From Plectrocnemia conspersa (lineage: Eukaryota > Arthropoda > Insecta > Trichoptera > Polycentropodidae): a DNA stretch of 64,000 nt. This document shows positions 11,767 to 24,345 of the stretch, piece after piece. The DNA lies in the NCBI GenBank assembly GCA_009617715.1, contig VTFK01000169.1, forward strand, positions 682,001 to 746,000. Direction: 5' to 3'. How positions within the stretch are numbered: the stretch's first letter is position 1; every line of letters starts with the position of its first letter. The notes under the pieces were generated by a model. That model was not told the origin of the DNA. It ran no database searches and was given only the letters and a program-made list of their open reading frames with translations. The translations under genes and the position numbers were made by a program.

Positions 11767-12380
11767 ATGAAAACTATCTTGAAAATAGTAAATTTAATAC
11801 AAAGTAGTGCTCTTCAAAGACGGCTATTTATATTAGAAAATGGGGATAATGATAAAGAACTTTTATTGAACAGTAATGTTCGTTGGTTGAGTATTATTAT
11901 ATATATAAAATCGATTCTTCGTGAGGTTTTTAGAGTTATTAGAAGACATATAAAGTTTCCTCTCAGATAATGGTGATTACCAACGATTAAGAAACAAAAG
12001 TGGTTATATAATTTATCATTCTTAGCAGACTTTAGCTCTAAACTCAGGGATATAAGTCTTGAATTACAAGTCAAAATTAAAATATATTAGATTTGATAAG
12101 CTGATAAATACTTTTCAACAATTTATAATTTTTTACAGAAAATTTTAAAGGTAAAGTGTTTACCTTGCATTTAAAAATATTTGCATGTGTTATTCTCTAC
12201 ATTAAAAATGTTAAAAAATAATTTCAGATGAGATTCGAGAATTTGGAAAGAGTGAAAATATCACAAATTTTTTTTCAAATTCCTCTTAGAAAAATATCAA
12301 TATCTACAATAAATGAAGCAGATCAGAATGAAATATGTAGAATTGGAAATAATCAAACTTCTAAATGATTTATATTTAAA
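11767..12380 (+). mobile_element. hAT (ZBED-type) transposase relic
   Basis: The frame from 11767 reads MKTILKIVNLIQSSALQRRL and, near 11869-11891, NSNVRWLS. These match the 'VKIVNFIRSSAL-RQF ... HSNVRWLSRGKVL' stretch of ZBED5-like hAT transposases. After a frameshift, the DNA around 11960-12073 gives KSWLYNLSFLADFSSKLRDI, the following 'WLCDLAFLVDIT-HLN' segment. Later pieces (KILKVK near 12145, NFFSNSS near 12265) fit weakly. Several stops and shifts show that it is dead. It belongs to the same lineage as the relics at 64, 3746 and 7851. Confidence 0.7.
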
Positions 12381-12639
12381 ATCCAATATCCTGACTAAAT
12401 GCGGTACAAAAATCAAAAATATAAACAAATTTAGCAAAGGCGAAGCATTGCCGGGTCCGCTAGCATTATATATAAGCCAGGAAATAAACGTCAGTTTTTT
12501 TATTAAATATTTCTATAAATAAGAATCCATGTTGGCAATTAGTTCGAAATATTTGAAATTCATTGATAGTTATGCGTTCAGGATATGCCCCAAGTCTCAA
12601 ATATCTCTTAATAGGCGATAATTAAGAAGGGATGACTCC

Positions 12640-13560
12640 ATTAGCTTTTTTGCGTAGCATGTGTATGGACAGGTGTTGATCCAGGCTTAGTTTTTATGCA
12701 TCTAACTGTATATGTACATATATCAAAAACTGTTTACTATTAGATTTGTGAGTGTGTGAAATTCGAAAGAATATTAGTTAATTTGTTAATGGTACATATC
12801 TTTGTGCGCTCGACGACATCTGTCGTTGAAATTTTATTATGCAACGTGTGTGGTCTTTCGAGCATTCAATCACTGGATAGTTACCCACACTAAGGATTGG
12901 TAGATATTCAATAAATAAACTTTATATTAGCTATTCAAAACATTAACTAATGAAAACGTTTCATTTTATTACACACACCCACACGGAGGGATCCTTCAAG
13001 ACTCAGCGATAATTGTGAAGTTATTGTACTAAGTACAAGTCGGAGGCAAATTATAGAATCGATTTTAAAAACCTGCGTAGATATTGTATCATGAAATAAA
13101 ATTCTGTTTCAGCTATAAGTCAAAGCGGCATATAAAATTAGTATTCAACGTATTCAACACTTATTTCTGGTAGTTTCAGTGCGCGTGTGTGTAAATTACA
13201 CGTTTCCAAATGTTTACAAACGGCGCAGCCCGATTGTTTTATACGTTGGCTAGAACCATTCCTACGTGCCGAAAAACGTCCTCTTTTCGATTATTAGTAT
13301 TATTACATCAAAATTATTGGGTCTTTTGTATGCCGTATGCGTGGGTACCCTTTAATTTAGCCGTTTGTTTGCATACGGGCCGAGCTTTCAAAGCGCTATT
13401 TCTGCGCGCACTACGTGCACGCCGGTACAATACTCCGTTATTACATTACTTTCACTGCTCACTCACTATTGAATTAAAAATACTTACTGTGTGCGCGTAT
13501 GTGTGATAGGGTGGTCGATGTATTCGACTATGATACAATTAGAAACGGTGGAAAGCCGCG
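12640..13560. other. Non-coding islands of higher GC
   Basis: Two neighbouring blocks (about 12640-13010 and 13050-13560) of complex sequence. The second holds a 98-codon frame (13210-13506, plus) with no recognisable motif, scattered Cys and Arg, and no splice context that I trust. Candidate conserved non-coding DNA; a small unknown gene is possible but unsupported. Confidence 0.3.
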
Positions 13561-15590
13561 CTTTGATTGCCTGATTGCCTTACGATTCACTAGACCGTGG
13601 ACGAAATAAAAGTATAAATTGTAAGTAAATATATCACGTATACGCTTGGACATATAGTGAAACATATAAACACTAAAAAAATATTTTTTCCCAATTTTTT
13701 TGTGAGCAGGATTCAATAATTAAGAATAATAAGTATTCGTTTAGGCAGAAAACGGACAATAGGCTGCCTTATTAGTTTTATTTAAAGTGATCTCATTTTT
13801 TTTAATGAAACTGTTCTTTAGTTACAACTCGATACATACCATATCTTATATATAATTGTTCTAAGACGTTGCTTTTGGCATCGGACGCGCTCACTTCAAA
13901 ATTGAAACACTCTATGTTCAAATTGTAAATTAGCATTTAAATATAAAACAAGATGACCGGCAGCAATGTGACAGTTGTTTATAAAAACAATTTTAATTAA
14001 ATTTGCATGTGTTTGTTCGATTAAACTGTACCCTATAACATAAAAATATATATTATACCATTTTTCAACCACCTAATTTCTTGCTCAAAACCAATGGAAT
14101 GTAAACGTCATGTGATATAAAAATATAATAATTTAGGGATAATTTTTTTATATTAATTTACACATCTTATTTAAAAAATGTTTTTTCTCTGTAGCAAAAC
14201 ATTTTTTATTAATTTTCTAAAATAAATAAACTTTAAAAATTTTCGCTGCGTAGGCAAATACATACACCATGAATCTTAAAATTTTATGTTTAATTAAAAA
14301 GATTTTTTGCTACTTACTATTTTAAGTTAAAAATATAATTTTGACTTAATATAATTTTATTATAAAGATTTATGTTTTGAAAAATATTTGTATTAGTGTT
14401 TCATAATTTTAATTATTAAAATAAATAGTGTAGTTTTCTCTTAAATGTGCCAGTAAAGGGGATTTCCGCATTACATTTGCTTTCTTATCTTGTTGGTTTT
14501 TAATCGCAACACTTCTAAGTTCTAATCGTCAATAGTGAGCTGGCACAGTGACAACGCGCCGCAAATAGTTATAGTAAATTATAGGAAATAAACGGTAAAC
14601 AATCTTCTAATCACAGTGAAATTTTTCTTACACAGTGTTAGTTGAAGATGATACGAAAATATGTAGCATTGTAATTAAAGATAATATAAAAATAAAAGTT
14701 AAAATTTTTAGTGTTCCAATAAGTTAATGTTTTTGTGTGCAAAATCAACAATTTCTTATAAGTTAAATTAAACTTCAAGAACTAAAATCATTTGATCTTT
14801 TACCATTTATAGGTTCTGTGTATATAAGCCAACCATATTTATGAAATTCTAAACTGGGATAACAAAAAAAAGGTCATCTTGGTAATTTTGTGAAACCAGG
14901 ACATATGGTAAGCTAAATCTTAATATGTTCAAAAACATCTGATCACAGCATCATCAGAATTACAATCATTTTGAAAGGAAGTAAACAAACTACGTATATT
15001 ATTACCTGTAAGGATATAGTTAAATAAAAATATATAATTTTGACCATAACAAAACTATTGTTATTATTTTAGGTCCAAATATTAGAGGAGAAACATCGGT
15101 AAAGGAAAGTTTAGACTCAACATTAACCTATCTGCTAATTAAGTTAGGATAAATTCTATGACTTCAAAGATTTAAAGAATCAACGTAATAACATATGTTA
15201 TATTTATATACTCTTCAATCTCAAATGAAAGGGTGCTTCTGGGCAATTCGTCGGTTACAACTTTATTTTTGTCCCTTTAGTTGTCAATGGTTAAGTTAAG
15301 TATTTTATTAGAGTTCTTTACTCGATATCTACTGAACACTTTATTTCTCATATTACTTATTATTAAGAACATAATATATGTTTTATTAAGAATTTTTAAA
15401 TACGTACTCCTGGAATGTATGTATATGAATTTTCAAATACATACTCATACACCCCGTTGTAACGCTTAAATTAGCGCTTGTTATGTTATAAAATTTAAAT
15501 ACACCCGAATTTATACACTGTCCTGATTGACAAAGCCAAAAAATCGATTAGATTAAAGTTATCAGAAAGCGTGTTATTGGTTATTTAATT
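13560..15590. other. AT-rich, little recognised
   Basis: Low-complexity DNA with one small more complex block near 14440-14600 (contains AGTGAGCTGGCACAGTGACA). No supportable gene or element. Confidence 0.4.
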
Positions 15591-15960
15591 AATTTCCCGT
15601 GAGCGCTTTCGATAATCAATTAGAGTTTTATACATAGTACAATTTCATGAAACAATGGCGAACTTCCTGGTCCGGCTACCACCCAGGGCGGAAAATAAAA
15701 AGAGGCGGCCCTGTGAACAAACACAATGAGGTGTTCACGGTCCACGGCCCAAGCGGCGAATTAATAAGGGGACTGCGTTCACTGAACAACAATGAAAGTA
15801 GCCCCTGCTCCGGTGCATCGGCCTACGAAAACGTGATACATTTTGAGAAACGCTGATGTGGGGTAGGAGAGCTGGAAGGGGGGTGGGGGGAGTGGTGCAT
15901 CGTAGTGCTCTTTTGTAGATCTTGCATTGTTTCCAACAAATCAAAACCTGAAAAATGTTT
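15590..15960. other. GC-rich island with open frames on both strands
   Basis: A plus-strand frame (15647-15856, 69 codons) and a minus-strand frame (15735-15944, 69 codons) overlap. Neither shows a domain or signal peptide. GTGAACAAACAC near 15712 fits a forkhead-type site, and a G-rich run follows near 15878-15893. It is more likely regulatory or structural DNA than a gene, but the plus frame should not be dismissed without comparison. Confidence 0.3.
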
Positions 15961-16117
15961 TTGGTGCATGCAATGTTGCTTTATGATGTTATTTTTTTAT
16001 GTGAAATTTTGTTTAATTGAAATAAAAAACGTTTACGATCTTCTCAACTACTCTAATCATCCTTATATTTACTTCGGTAATATAAAAACTATATTATTAA
16101 TCAGATAAATAAAAACC

Positions 16118-16385
16118 ACTCCGCATGGAATTCGGCAGATTTCGAAAATGTATGGGGGCATTCCACGGAATCACGCTATAAAATTTGCCTGTCGGCAAAC
16201 TTAAATTTCGTTTTTTCTATAATTCAAAGTGATTTTTAAATCTTTATTTTGTTCAAAGTATGAATAATTTAAAGTAGCAATATTATTGACAATATTCTCT
16301 ACGATTTGAATATATTATATATACATATGGGAGCCCGAAATTCCTTCGTAGCTCGACACTCTGTAATCAATCGAAGTATATCGAT
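16118..16385 (+). repeat. Unrecognised dispersed repeat, copy A
   Basis: It begins CCGCATGGAATTCGGCAGAT and runs through ATGTATGGGGGCATTCCAC, CGTTTTTTCTATAATTCAAA and GCCCGAAATTCCTTCGTAG to CTCTGTAATCAATCGAAGTA. The same blocks, in the same order and with similar spacing, recur at 60993-61245 on the same strand. No open frame spans it and no terminal inverted repeat is visible. Confidence 0.75.
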
Positions 16386-16830
16386 CCGTTCTCGTCCTTT
16401 GAATATTCCCATCCATTATAAATATAATGTCTGTTATTTTAAGAATAGCTTGTGATAATGTACTTACTAATACATTTTAGTAAATAAAAATTCTCAAAAA
16501 AATCAAAAAGTGAAAATAAGAATTCGTACAAATATCGTTTATGCGAAAAAAATCAAAATATTCAGGATCAGATAAATGAGAACAGAGGTTACAAATATAT
16601 ACAAGCATGAAAGATAACTTTTGGTAAATGAATGTTAAATTTTTTTGTGTATATATTAATTGATGAATTTTATATAATATTTAAAATGGGTTATAAAAAT
16701 GTAAAATTAACATTTAGATTAAATGAAATATAATATTTTTTAATTTGTGGTAAAATGATTTAAAATACCAATGTTGGTGCATATAACATAGGCGTCGATA
16801 TAAAAAACACTTTTGGTTGATTATTTAAAA
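16385..16830. other. AT-rich, nothing recognised
   Basis: No feature that I can support. Confidence 0.5.
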
Positions 16831-17240
16831 TTTACAACTTATCTTGAGTGTTGCTAGCGTTAAATTTATTATGGTCGTCGGTGTCAAGTCTCGAGAGCGC
16901 TCGCTTTTTAGCGCCATTAAACGACGTTAATAAAATATTGCACAAGGTTGAAAAAAATTGGAAAGAAAGGAGAAACGCCCGAGGGGTTGAATGCTTGTTG
17001 ACACCAGTTTGCTGAACGAAAGAGGAGTGTGGCAAGGGGTTGCGCGGATAAATCTCATTACATTCCCCCTGCGTGCGACAACAAAGCCGCGGTAATTCCA
17101 GGCCCCGTGCACGTGCCCCCACTGTCCAGCGTACGGTGCACGTACAGAGCCGCGCTTACCAAATAAATTAAGCGGCCCCTTATAAAAAAAAAATCGGTCG
17201 AAAATTAATTGCGATGCATTGTGGAGCCGAATGGCTGCAA
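16830..17240. other. Non-coding island of higher GC
   Basis: Complex sequence with overlapping minus-strand frames (16832-17122 and 16927-17112) that share DNA but no domain. GTGCACGTGCCCCCAC near 17105 holds a CACGTG E-box. Candidate regulatory DNA. Confidence 0.3.
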
Positions 17241-17689
17241 AATGCGGTACGTGATCGCGTTCGATTCTCGTTTGTTTTTTTATTGTTCCAAAGCAATAAA
17301 ACTGTATTTTTGATGAGTAGAAAACATTTTTGATATTTATATTATTATGTTTGTTAAAGTGTTTGGGGATTTAATTAAAAATACATTGAACGCATAAATT
17401 AAAAATATAATCTGCGTTTAATTATCCACTCGGTTTGCCCAAAAAAGCTTGCGTTTTTTAGGGATTATCTTCAATGATTTATATCCTGGGGTGGGAAGAA
17501 CACACATTTATTTTTTTAGTATAAATATAAAAAGATACTATTCGACTAAATATAAAAGTTCCTTCATACTAATTATTTTTATAAATGCCGTATCGTTTTA
17601 TTCAGAAACTGTAACTCAAGTAATAGAAATAATATACAGTTAAGTAAAATATGTTATTCACTCTATAAGGAGTAAGAGTCCGCAACAAA

Positions 17690-18150
17690 ACGAATGCATC
17701 TAAAGTAAATATATTATCTTGATTCGACCCTGCTCTTCCCAGCCCATTCAACATAGTACATTGATCATGCACATACAGAACGGATTTTTAATCGAAAATT
17801 CATATCTTAAATATAAACAATCAATAAATATCTACACCGCGTGTGAAACTGAAACTGATGCAACTGATCGCGTTTGCGTCTACGTCGCGTTTGAAATTAT
17901 TAAAGCAACTGATCGCGTTCGCTTCGCTTCGCGCCGCGCCGCTCCGCAACCTCAGGCGTTTGGTCACGTAGGACACTTCAAGCGGCAATGACTGTTTGTA
18001 ATTTTCGCGTTTGCGTTGAGTTCACTCACGTAGGACGCCGCTTAAACAATTCATGGCGCAAAACAAAGCCCGCCCGCGCTGCCGTCGGCTTTAGCCGTTC
18101 CCTCGGTTTGGTTGTCTTTAGCCGATTTTCTGTGCGATTACGTTTCATAA
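17690..18150. repeat. GC-rich block with internal direct repeats
   Basis: GCAACTGATCGCGTT occurs at 17860-17874 and 17905-17919. TCACGTAGGAC occurs at 17964-17974 and 18026-18036. TCGCGTTTGCGT occurs near 17867 and 18004. The CpG-dense core (TTCGCTTCGCTTCGCGCCGC) is unlike anything around it. The 90-codon frame over it (17719-17991) ends in an Ala/Arg/Gln mix and is not a recognisable protein. It may be a mobile element, satellite scrap or CpG-rich regulatory block. Confidence 0.5.
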
Positions 18151-18580
18151 TTACGTAAAATTAAAAAAATAATAAATGATAAAAATATATATAATATATA
18201 TATTTTATAATTTACACTTTGAGACCTGATATTTTTTTATAATTATTCAATTATGTAGTTAGAATTAATCCACTCCTTAAATATAGTGCAAAGAAATAAA
18301 ATATGTAAAAATTATGATGTCGTGATTAAGGATGATGTGTTAAAATTTTATTGTTTGTGTTGTCGAAAATTATGTTGAAAAATAATTGGTCTATATATGT
18401 TTAGCAATATAAGCTGTTGTTTTTATTTATATTATAAATGCGGCTTTCATGAAACATCATTCACACTTTACCGTAAATTAGGTTTATACTGTATTTAACT
18501 TTAATATAGTTTATTATATATATGATAATTTATAAATTTGATGCATTTTTGATATATATAATCCAGGTTAGCCTATAACC
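18150..18580. other. AT-rich, nothing recognised
   Basis: Includes short AT microsatellite runs near 18185-18215. No other feature. Confidence 0.5.
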
Positions 18581-19230
18581 CTTTGTATTATGATTCTGAT
18601 TAGTATTGTAGCGGCGAATAGGATGAATCTGTCTGGCGACGATTTATGTATACTTATCTTGTCAGCGATAGGACCTGGTTACCCCATCGTCGTTATATTA
18701 TTATCTATCGTTAATGTGAAACGGCAAAGGGCAACTATTGTACATATATTCGCGCATAGGGGTACTGTTAAATTTTCGTTGCAAAACACAAACGCGTGCT
18801 TTTGACGTGTTTTCACCTCGTCGTGCCTTTAAGACCGCTCTCGAAACGGCTTGATAGACATTAATAATTTAATCGTGTGCCATCTGCAAACTAATTGCGC
18901 CGTTCGGGTCAGTCAGCCCGGGACAACACAGCCCGTAACACTGAAATGTTTGAAGGTAAAACGTGAAATGTTTAATAAGGACAATACGGTTGGACACATG
19001 ACGGTTGCCTGTATCCAACCCTGACACGTCCCGCTCGTTTGTCTATTTATAAATGTGCGGTGTATTTTTACCCCCTTGACGCACGCCGCAAAATCCCTTG
19101 GTGTATTATATAATATGGATAGACGATATCAACTTGGAACACGTACCGTGATTTATATGCTAATCAGAGGCGATAAATTGAAAGGCTTACCGTTTCGAAC
19201 AAAAATGTAACGTTTAAAAGAAAGAGGTTA
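18580..19230. other. Non-coding island of higher GC
   Basis: A long complex block, with a 71-codon frame (18590-18805) that has no domain. TGACACGTCCCGC and similar CpG-bearing words are frequent near 19020. Candidate regulatory DNA. Confidence 0.3.
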
Positions 19231-19869
19231 CCAATCAGAGTTTGGATCTACATTTAGAAACAACAGATGAGAGGATCTATCTTTTTTTTAGTGAATTATA
19301 CACTAAAAGAATTTTCAGACATACTAGTATAGTTTGTTAGAATTATTTATTCCTGAAATTCTATCGAGTTTAGAGAAGCGTCAGATAGGGTTGAATATTA
19401 TCTTATGATTTATTCAACATGTATAAGAATGTTTCATACTATTTGTAAATGGTTTATTTATATAATAAAAATAAATAACGATAAAATCTTTATAAATATT
19501 TTTTTAATAATTGTATATGGAATTCCTAAACATATTACCGAACGCAGTAATTGTAGTTCGATTTTTTTAACTTCGTCTTTGAGTGTAATTTTTCGTATTT
19601 TAAAATTTTCTATGATCGACGTATTTTAAAATACTAATCGAGTTTGATGATGAAAAGCGTGTAAATATTTTAATCAAACACATATAAAATATTATTGATT
19701 TTATTGTCTGGCCCATTAAAAAAAAATTAATGGCCTCTAAAATATTAGTTGCCACGGGCCTTGCATTTTCTCTAAAGTCCAGGATATAGCTGTATAGAGA
19801 TATATGGAATTTTTTTCTGTCATTGTGTTTAATTAAAGTAGCAATATATTTAAAAAATAAATTTATTTA

Positions 19870-20350
19870 ATGGTTTTTGTATGTTTTAGGGTTAAACACT
19901 GCCGCATCGATGCTTGTAGCTTTTCTCGTCAATTTACCCTACCGGCGTGACTTTAGGGTCCACATTAGTCGTTGTGACCCTATCATTTCGCATAGGTTAA
20001 GTCGGTCCCTGTGGTCGCATAGCGTTTGTCCTATTCCACGAGGGAAAAGGAGGAAAACCACCAACTATATTAAAACTGCGAACTCACCCCTTTGTCCGTG
20101 CCGAATTAGTGAGGGTGTACAACAAGAGAGTGGACGATGTGTCCGAAATTAAATAATGTTTATCTCGCACCCGGTAAACGGGACAAATTTATATAGCGTG
20201 CCGTTTTAGTGTGTGAAATTATTTAATATAAATTTTCTTAGTGAGTTTGGAAATGTCTGATGGCGTATTAGAAAAACGTGGCGGCTGCGCTTATTCAATC
20301 GCTTAGCGATGGTTCGATTCACGCCATTTGAAATTTCAATATCCATTTTG
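19870..20350. other. Higher-GC island with possible tRNA-like SINE piece
   Basis: TGGCGTATTAGA (about 20260) and GGTTCGATTCACGCC (about 20310-20324) lie in the order and rough spacing of RNA polymerase III A and B boxes, so a tRNA-derived SINE is possible at 20255-20325. The rest, including a 91-codon frame at 19877-20152, shows no recognisable product. Confidence 0.3.
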
Positions 20351-23300
20351 ACGGTAAAGTGTTCGTGAAAGGCATAAATTTTAACAGGAATAAAGCGAAG
20401 ACTTAATCAAGTTTAATTATTTAATCGAACTAGTACGGAGAGTATTTTAAATATGCAAGATTAAAGTTAGGAACAAGATTGACAGTTTTTATATTGTATA
20501 ATTAATACAATTATTATTAATAACGTCTCAGTGTCATTTTTAATTAAATGTGTATATTAAAATAAATTAGGTCAAGCAAAATATTATGATATAAAAAGAA
20601 AATTGTTATCAGATTAAAACACAATCAAAAAAAAAAAAAAAGAGATTTGCGATTAAACTTAGACCGTCTTCGCAGGAAAGCAATATACATACATACTAAC
20701 AAAGATATGTACATAGCTGTGTGTATATATGCATGTTTTACTTTAACATGCGTTTCGTGAAAAAAAACATTATTTCTGTCGTTGCATAAAACTCTCTTTC
20801 AATTAATAATCAAAACTGTCACTACCCGTTTACTTTTCTAATATTATTTAGTTTAAGTTTAATTAGATGTGATTTATTATAAAGTATTTTTTGTGTATAA
20901 TCGTATCCTTGTATAAAGGAAGAGCAAAAATCTAATATCGTTACGTGATCATGACAATTATACAGCGGAACCTATATGAAAGTTTCCCTATCCATATACC
21001 GTGAAAACATTTTATGCAGCTTGTAAATTATTTTAGGGGCTTAGTCTCCGTTGGAAACACTAGAGATCTGCAAAGTTCTGCGGGTGCTCTGAGTTTTTTT
21101 TATAGCACTGGCCTTTTAAAAACCTAACATGCTCTTACATTTATCCTTAACTTATATCGTGTTGCTTTTTATTTTAACTCTTTTGACAAAGTGTTTGTGA
21201 ACGAAATTCGGTCACTTGAATGACTTTTCAAAATAAAACCTAACCTGTCTGTATAAGAAGAGGTTGATATTATTTGATCGTAAAATTTTTAGTGATTCTT
21301 TATTTATACTGTCAAGCTTAATCGAAATGTGTGCAAAAATTATATCGTACTTTTTTGCGTTATGCAGCAGTAATTTCTTCTAGACATTTTATATACACAG
21401 GAGCATCCCAAACAGTCTCGTGGTAATTTACTATCCTGAAATGGCCAAAACCGACCACTTTGCTTGACCAAAAACGGTACGGCCGTCTAGCAGCGTAGAA
21501 TGCGAGTAATATTTAAGCTTAACTGCGGCGTTCTTGCGAATTATTGTTTGACAAAAAACACAGTGTCCAACGTTGGAACAACACCCGGGGACCTTTGCGG
21601 GTGTGTGCCGAAGGTACCGCTCGTAAAATTTTTCATGAACACTTGTACCGAGCGGAATTTATAAGGCTCTAGCGCGTTGTTGCGGTGGAAAATAAAAAAT
21701 ATATATCCACATATGTATAAACACACATAATAAAATTATTCGAGTTAACTTAAAATTGAGTGGAACATACAAGGTTTGCCGATTGCATTGAAGGGTAAGT
21801 TGTAGATCGCTTTTGAAACATCCAGCTAGATGCATACCAAAAATCAGTCTATGAACTAAAAATAGTAACAGCAGAAAAATAAGTAAAATAAGTGGTATTT
21901 CTTAGGAAAACCTATCGATGAAACTTTTAATTGAATTTAATGAACAAAATTCAGGAGAAAAAAAATTTGTTTTATCCAAAATAATAATTCTATTAATTGT
22001 CAATATGATATTTATATGTCAAGTGTGTGTCATACGTAGATATTAAAAGTTGCTTTAGAATAATTAGCATTAAGTAAATTTAAAAATGTAAAGTAACGAC
22101 CATTAAGAATTAAAAATGAAATTAAAAGTTTTACTTAAATATCATTATAGTAATCAATACAAGAATCTAATTAAATATATAATGGCAAAATTTATTATTA
22201 TAAAGTTTCACGAATATTATTATTTTACTGAAAAAGTTGTGATAACGTTTTTAGGTAGAACTATATTAAAAAAATACTTCTAGGGAGTTTTTAAATGCAG
22301 AAAAATCACACAAAAAATATATATATATGGGCATTGTAATAGCATTCTTTTATGTCAATATAATCTAAGTCTGATATATTTTTTTAGAAGACATTTGTAT
22401 TTGATAAAAAGTACAACTTGTAAAATGTATTTTTTTTAAATTTTATTATAGTACAATTTTTTTAAAAGGTATATTCTATTAAATTATTTAAAACTTGTTT
22501 TAATATATAATTTTCATTGGTAATGAAGTTTTGATTGCAAATATAGAGAGCCATTAAAAAAGGCAATAACGTAATTTTGGCAACTGACTTCACTATGAGA
22601 TACAACTAAAATTGGACAGTATCGGTAGACTTTTGAAAAACTGCCGTAAGAATTATTATTAAACCTAACTCTAACAAATATTATATAGTATTATTATGCT
22701 GGTTTTAAAAGACTGGACATATTGGTACCATAGGTTTAAGGTCACGCATGATCCTCCATGCTCTTAAACATAATCGAAGTCAATCGATCATCATGAATGA
22801 TGCATTTAAATTACAACAAAATGGTTTATATACGACGTACATTTTAGACGTACAACAAATATATATTTCGAAAAATAAATAAAATGTACGACTAAAACCG
22901 TACTGAATAAATAAAATACAATTTTGCAAGTCCATGAACTTGAGAGGCAAATAGAGAAATATGATGCTTTCGAGTTGATGTTATGTTGCTATCTAAGACG
23001 TTTTATGTGTACTGTCTCATAAAAATGTTTGCTAAAAAGAAATAAAGATATAATGCAAGTATAATATGTTTTTCGTATATGTTAGTATATATGCAATTGA
23101 AATATAATTAAAATAAAATAAAATTAATTACAATAATTAAAATGGTAAAGTTTTTATTTCTCGACTTAAATCCCTTGAACAGAGATTAATATTTTAATTA
23201 AAATATTTTAAATAACGCAATTTATTAAATTAATTGTAAATGTTTACTGTTGATTTAATTTCTAAAATTCACAGCAGTGAATTTTATTTTAGCACCTTAC

Positions 23301-23440
23301 AGATTACCCAAATCCGGTCCTTGAAGCATAAATATAATTATTCTATAATATTAAACATATTTTTATATTAAAATGGAGCGGATTATATAGTACACAACTT
23401 CCTTGTGATATTCTGAAAGTGTACAATGAATAAATACAAT
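20350..23440. other. Mostly AT-rich, small complex blocks
   Basis: Complex patches occur at about 20930-21120 and 21380-21720, the latter with a 61-codon minus frame lacking a domain. An A-run lies near 20627-20641. From 21720 to 23440 I see only AT-rich DNA. Confidence 0.4.
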
Positions 23441-23710
23441 ATTATAATTCAGTCGGGAAACTTTGGCGTCACATATGACAATATGTTCACGGGCACGCGT
23501 CAGTGATAGCCCAACTTTGTTGCATCGGTTTCGTCTGCGGCGCTAATGCTTCTTTCGAAAATTATTATCCTCATCTGCATGCGAGTGTTTAAAGTTTTGT
23601 GAAACTTTTAGACAATCGCCAAGTTTATGGCGATTTATCGCCGCCAACGTCGTATTTTAGCGTCAAAAGAGAAAATCTTACGTCGCTACGATGCCCGAGT
23701 TAAGTCTGAA
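23440..23710. other. Higher-GC island with TTTATGGCG/TTTATCGCC
   Basis: TTTATGGCG at 23624-23632 is followed at once by ATTTATCGCC. Both fit the TTTAT(G/C)GC core bound by posterior Hox and Caudal homeodomains. No coding potential seen. Confidence 0.35.
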
Positions 23711-24278
23711 AAAAGATAATTATAAAATCATTAAAATAGTCTTAATCAATAATATTTTTAGATTCAAATAAGACTTTGCTTAAAGAGCATGAGCAAGAGA
23801 ACATATGCAATGACAAGGTTAAAAATATTTTTACTAGACTATAGAAATCTTTAAATTGTGCGAGTTGGGACAGCATATAAAGTGTGCTATAAAATCACTT
23901 ACTGGACTATTTAAATATGTAAAAGATTTTTTTTATATTGATATAAAATATCAAACTTATAATTTTTTAAGGAGCTTCGAATCAAGGATAATAAAATAAC
24001 AAAATTTATACTGGATTTATCGAGAGAATCAGAGAAAGTAAAATAGTATTTACGAAATTTAATGATATTTTACAAAGTTAGTAATTATGTTGTGCTATTT
24101 TAATTGTACTACAAAAAATAGTAAAACAGCTTACTTAAAATTGTAATATTGTTTTAGAAATAACTAAAAGACATATTTAGAGATATGTATATTGTAGACC
24201 AAATTGATTTTTTTTATGATTTGTTTTAAAAGTTTTATTTGGAGTATAATATATTGGTAGTTAAATTAAACTTGCACG

Positions 24279-24345
24279 ATAGACTAGTAGTATAAGTCGA
24301 TGACTATAGATATAAAAGAACTAGGTTCGAATCCTAAACTTACAA
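24279..24345 (+). repeat. tRNA-like SINE fragment
   Basis: GGTTCGAATCC at 24324-24334 is a perfect polymerase III B box. A degenerate A-box-like TAGACTAGTAGTATAAG precedes it by about 45 bases. The sequence does not fold into a full cloverleaf as far as I can judge, so I call it a tRNA-derived SINE relic rather than a tRNA gene. Confidence 0.45.

Noticed and set aside
13210..13506. 98-codon frame as a small gene
   Set aside because: No motif, no signal peptide and no splice or promoter context. Listed only as part of an island.
24324..24334. Genuine tRNA gene at a perfect B box
   Set aside because: I cannot pair an acceptor stem or a standard anticodon arm around it. A SINE relic fits better.
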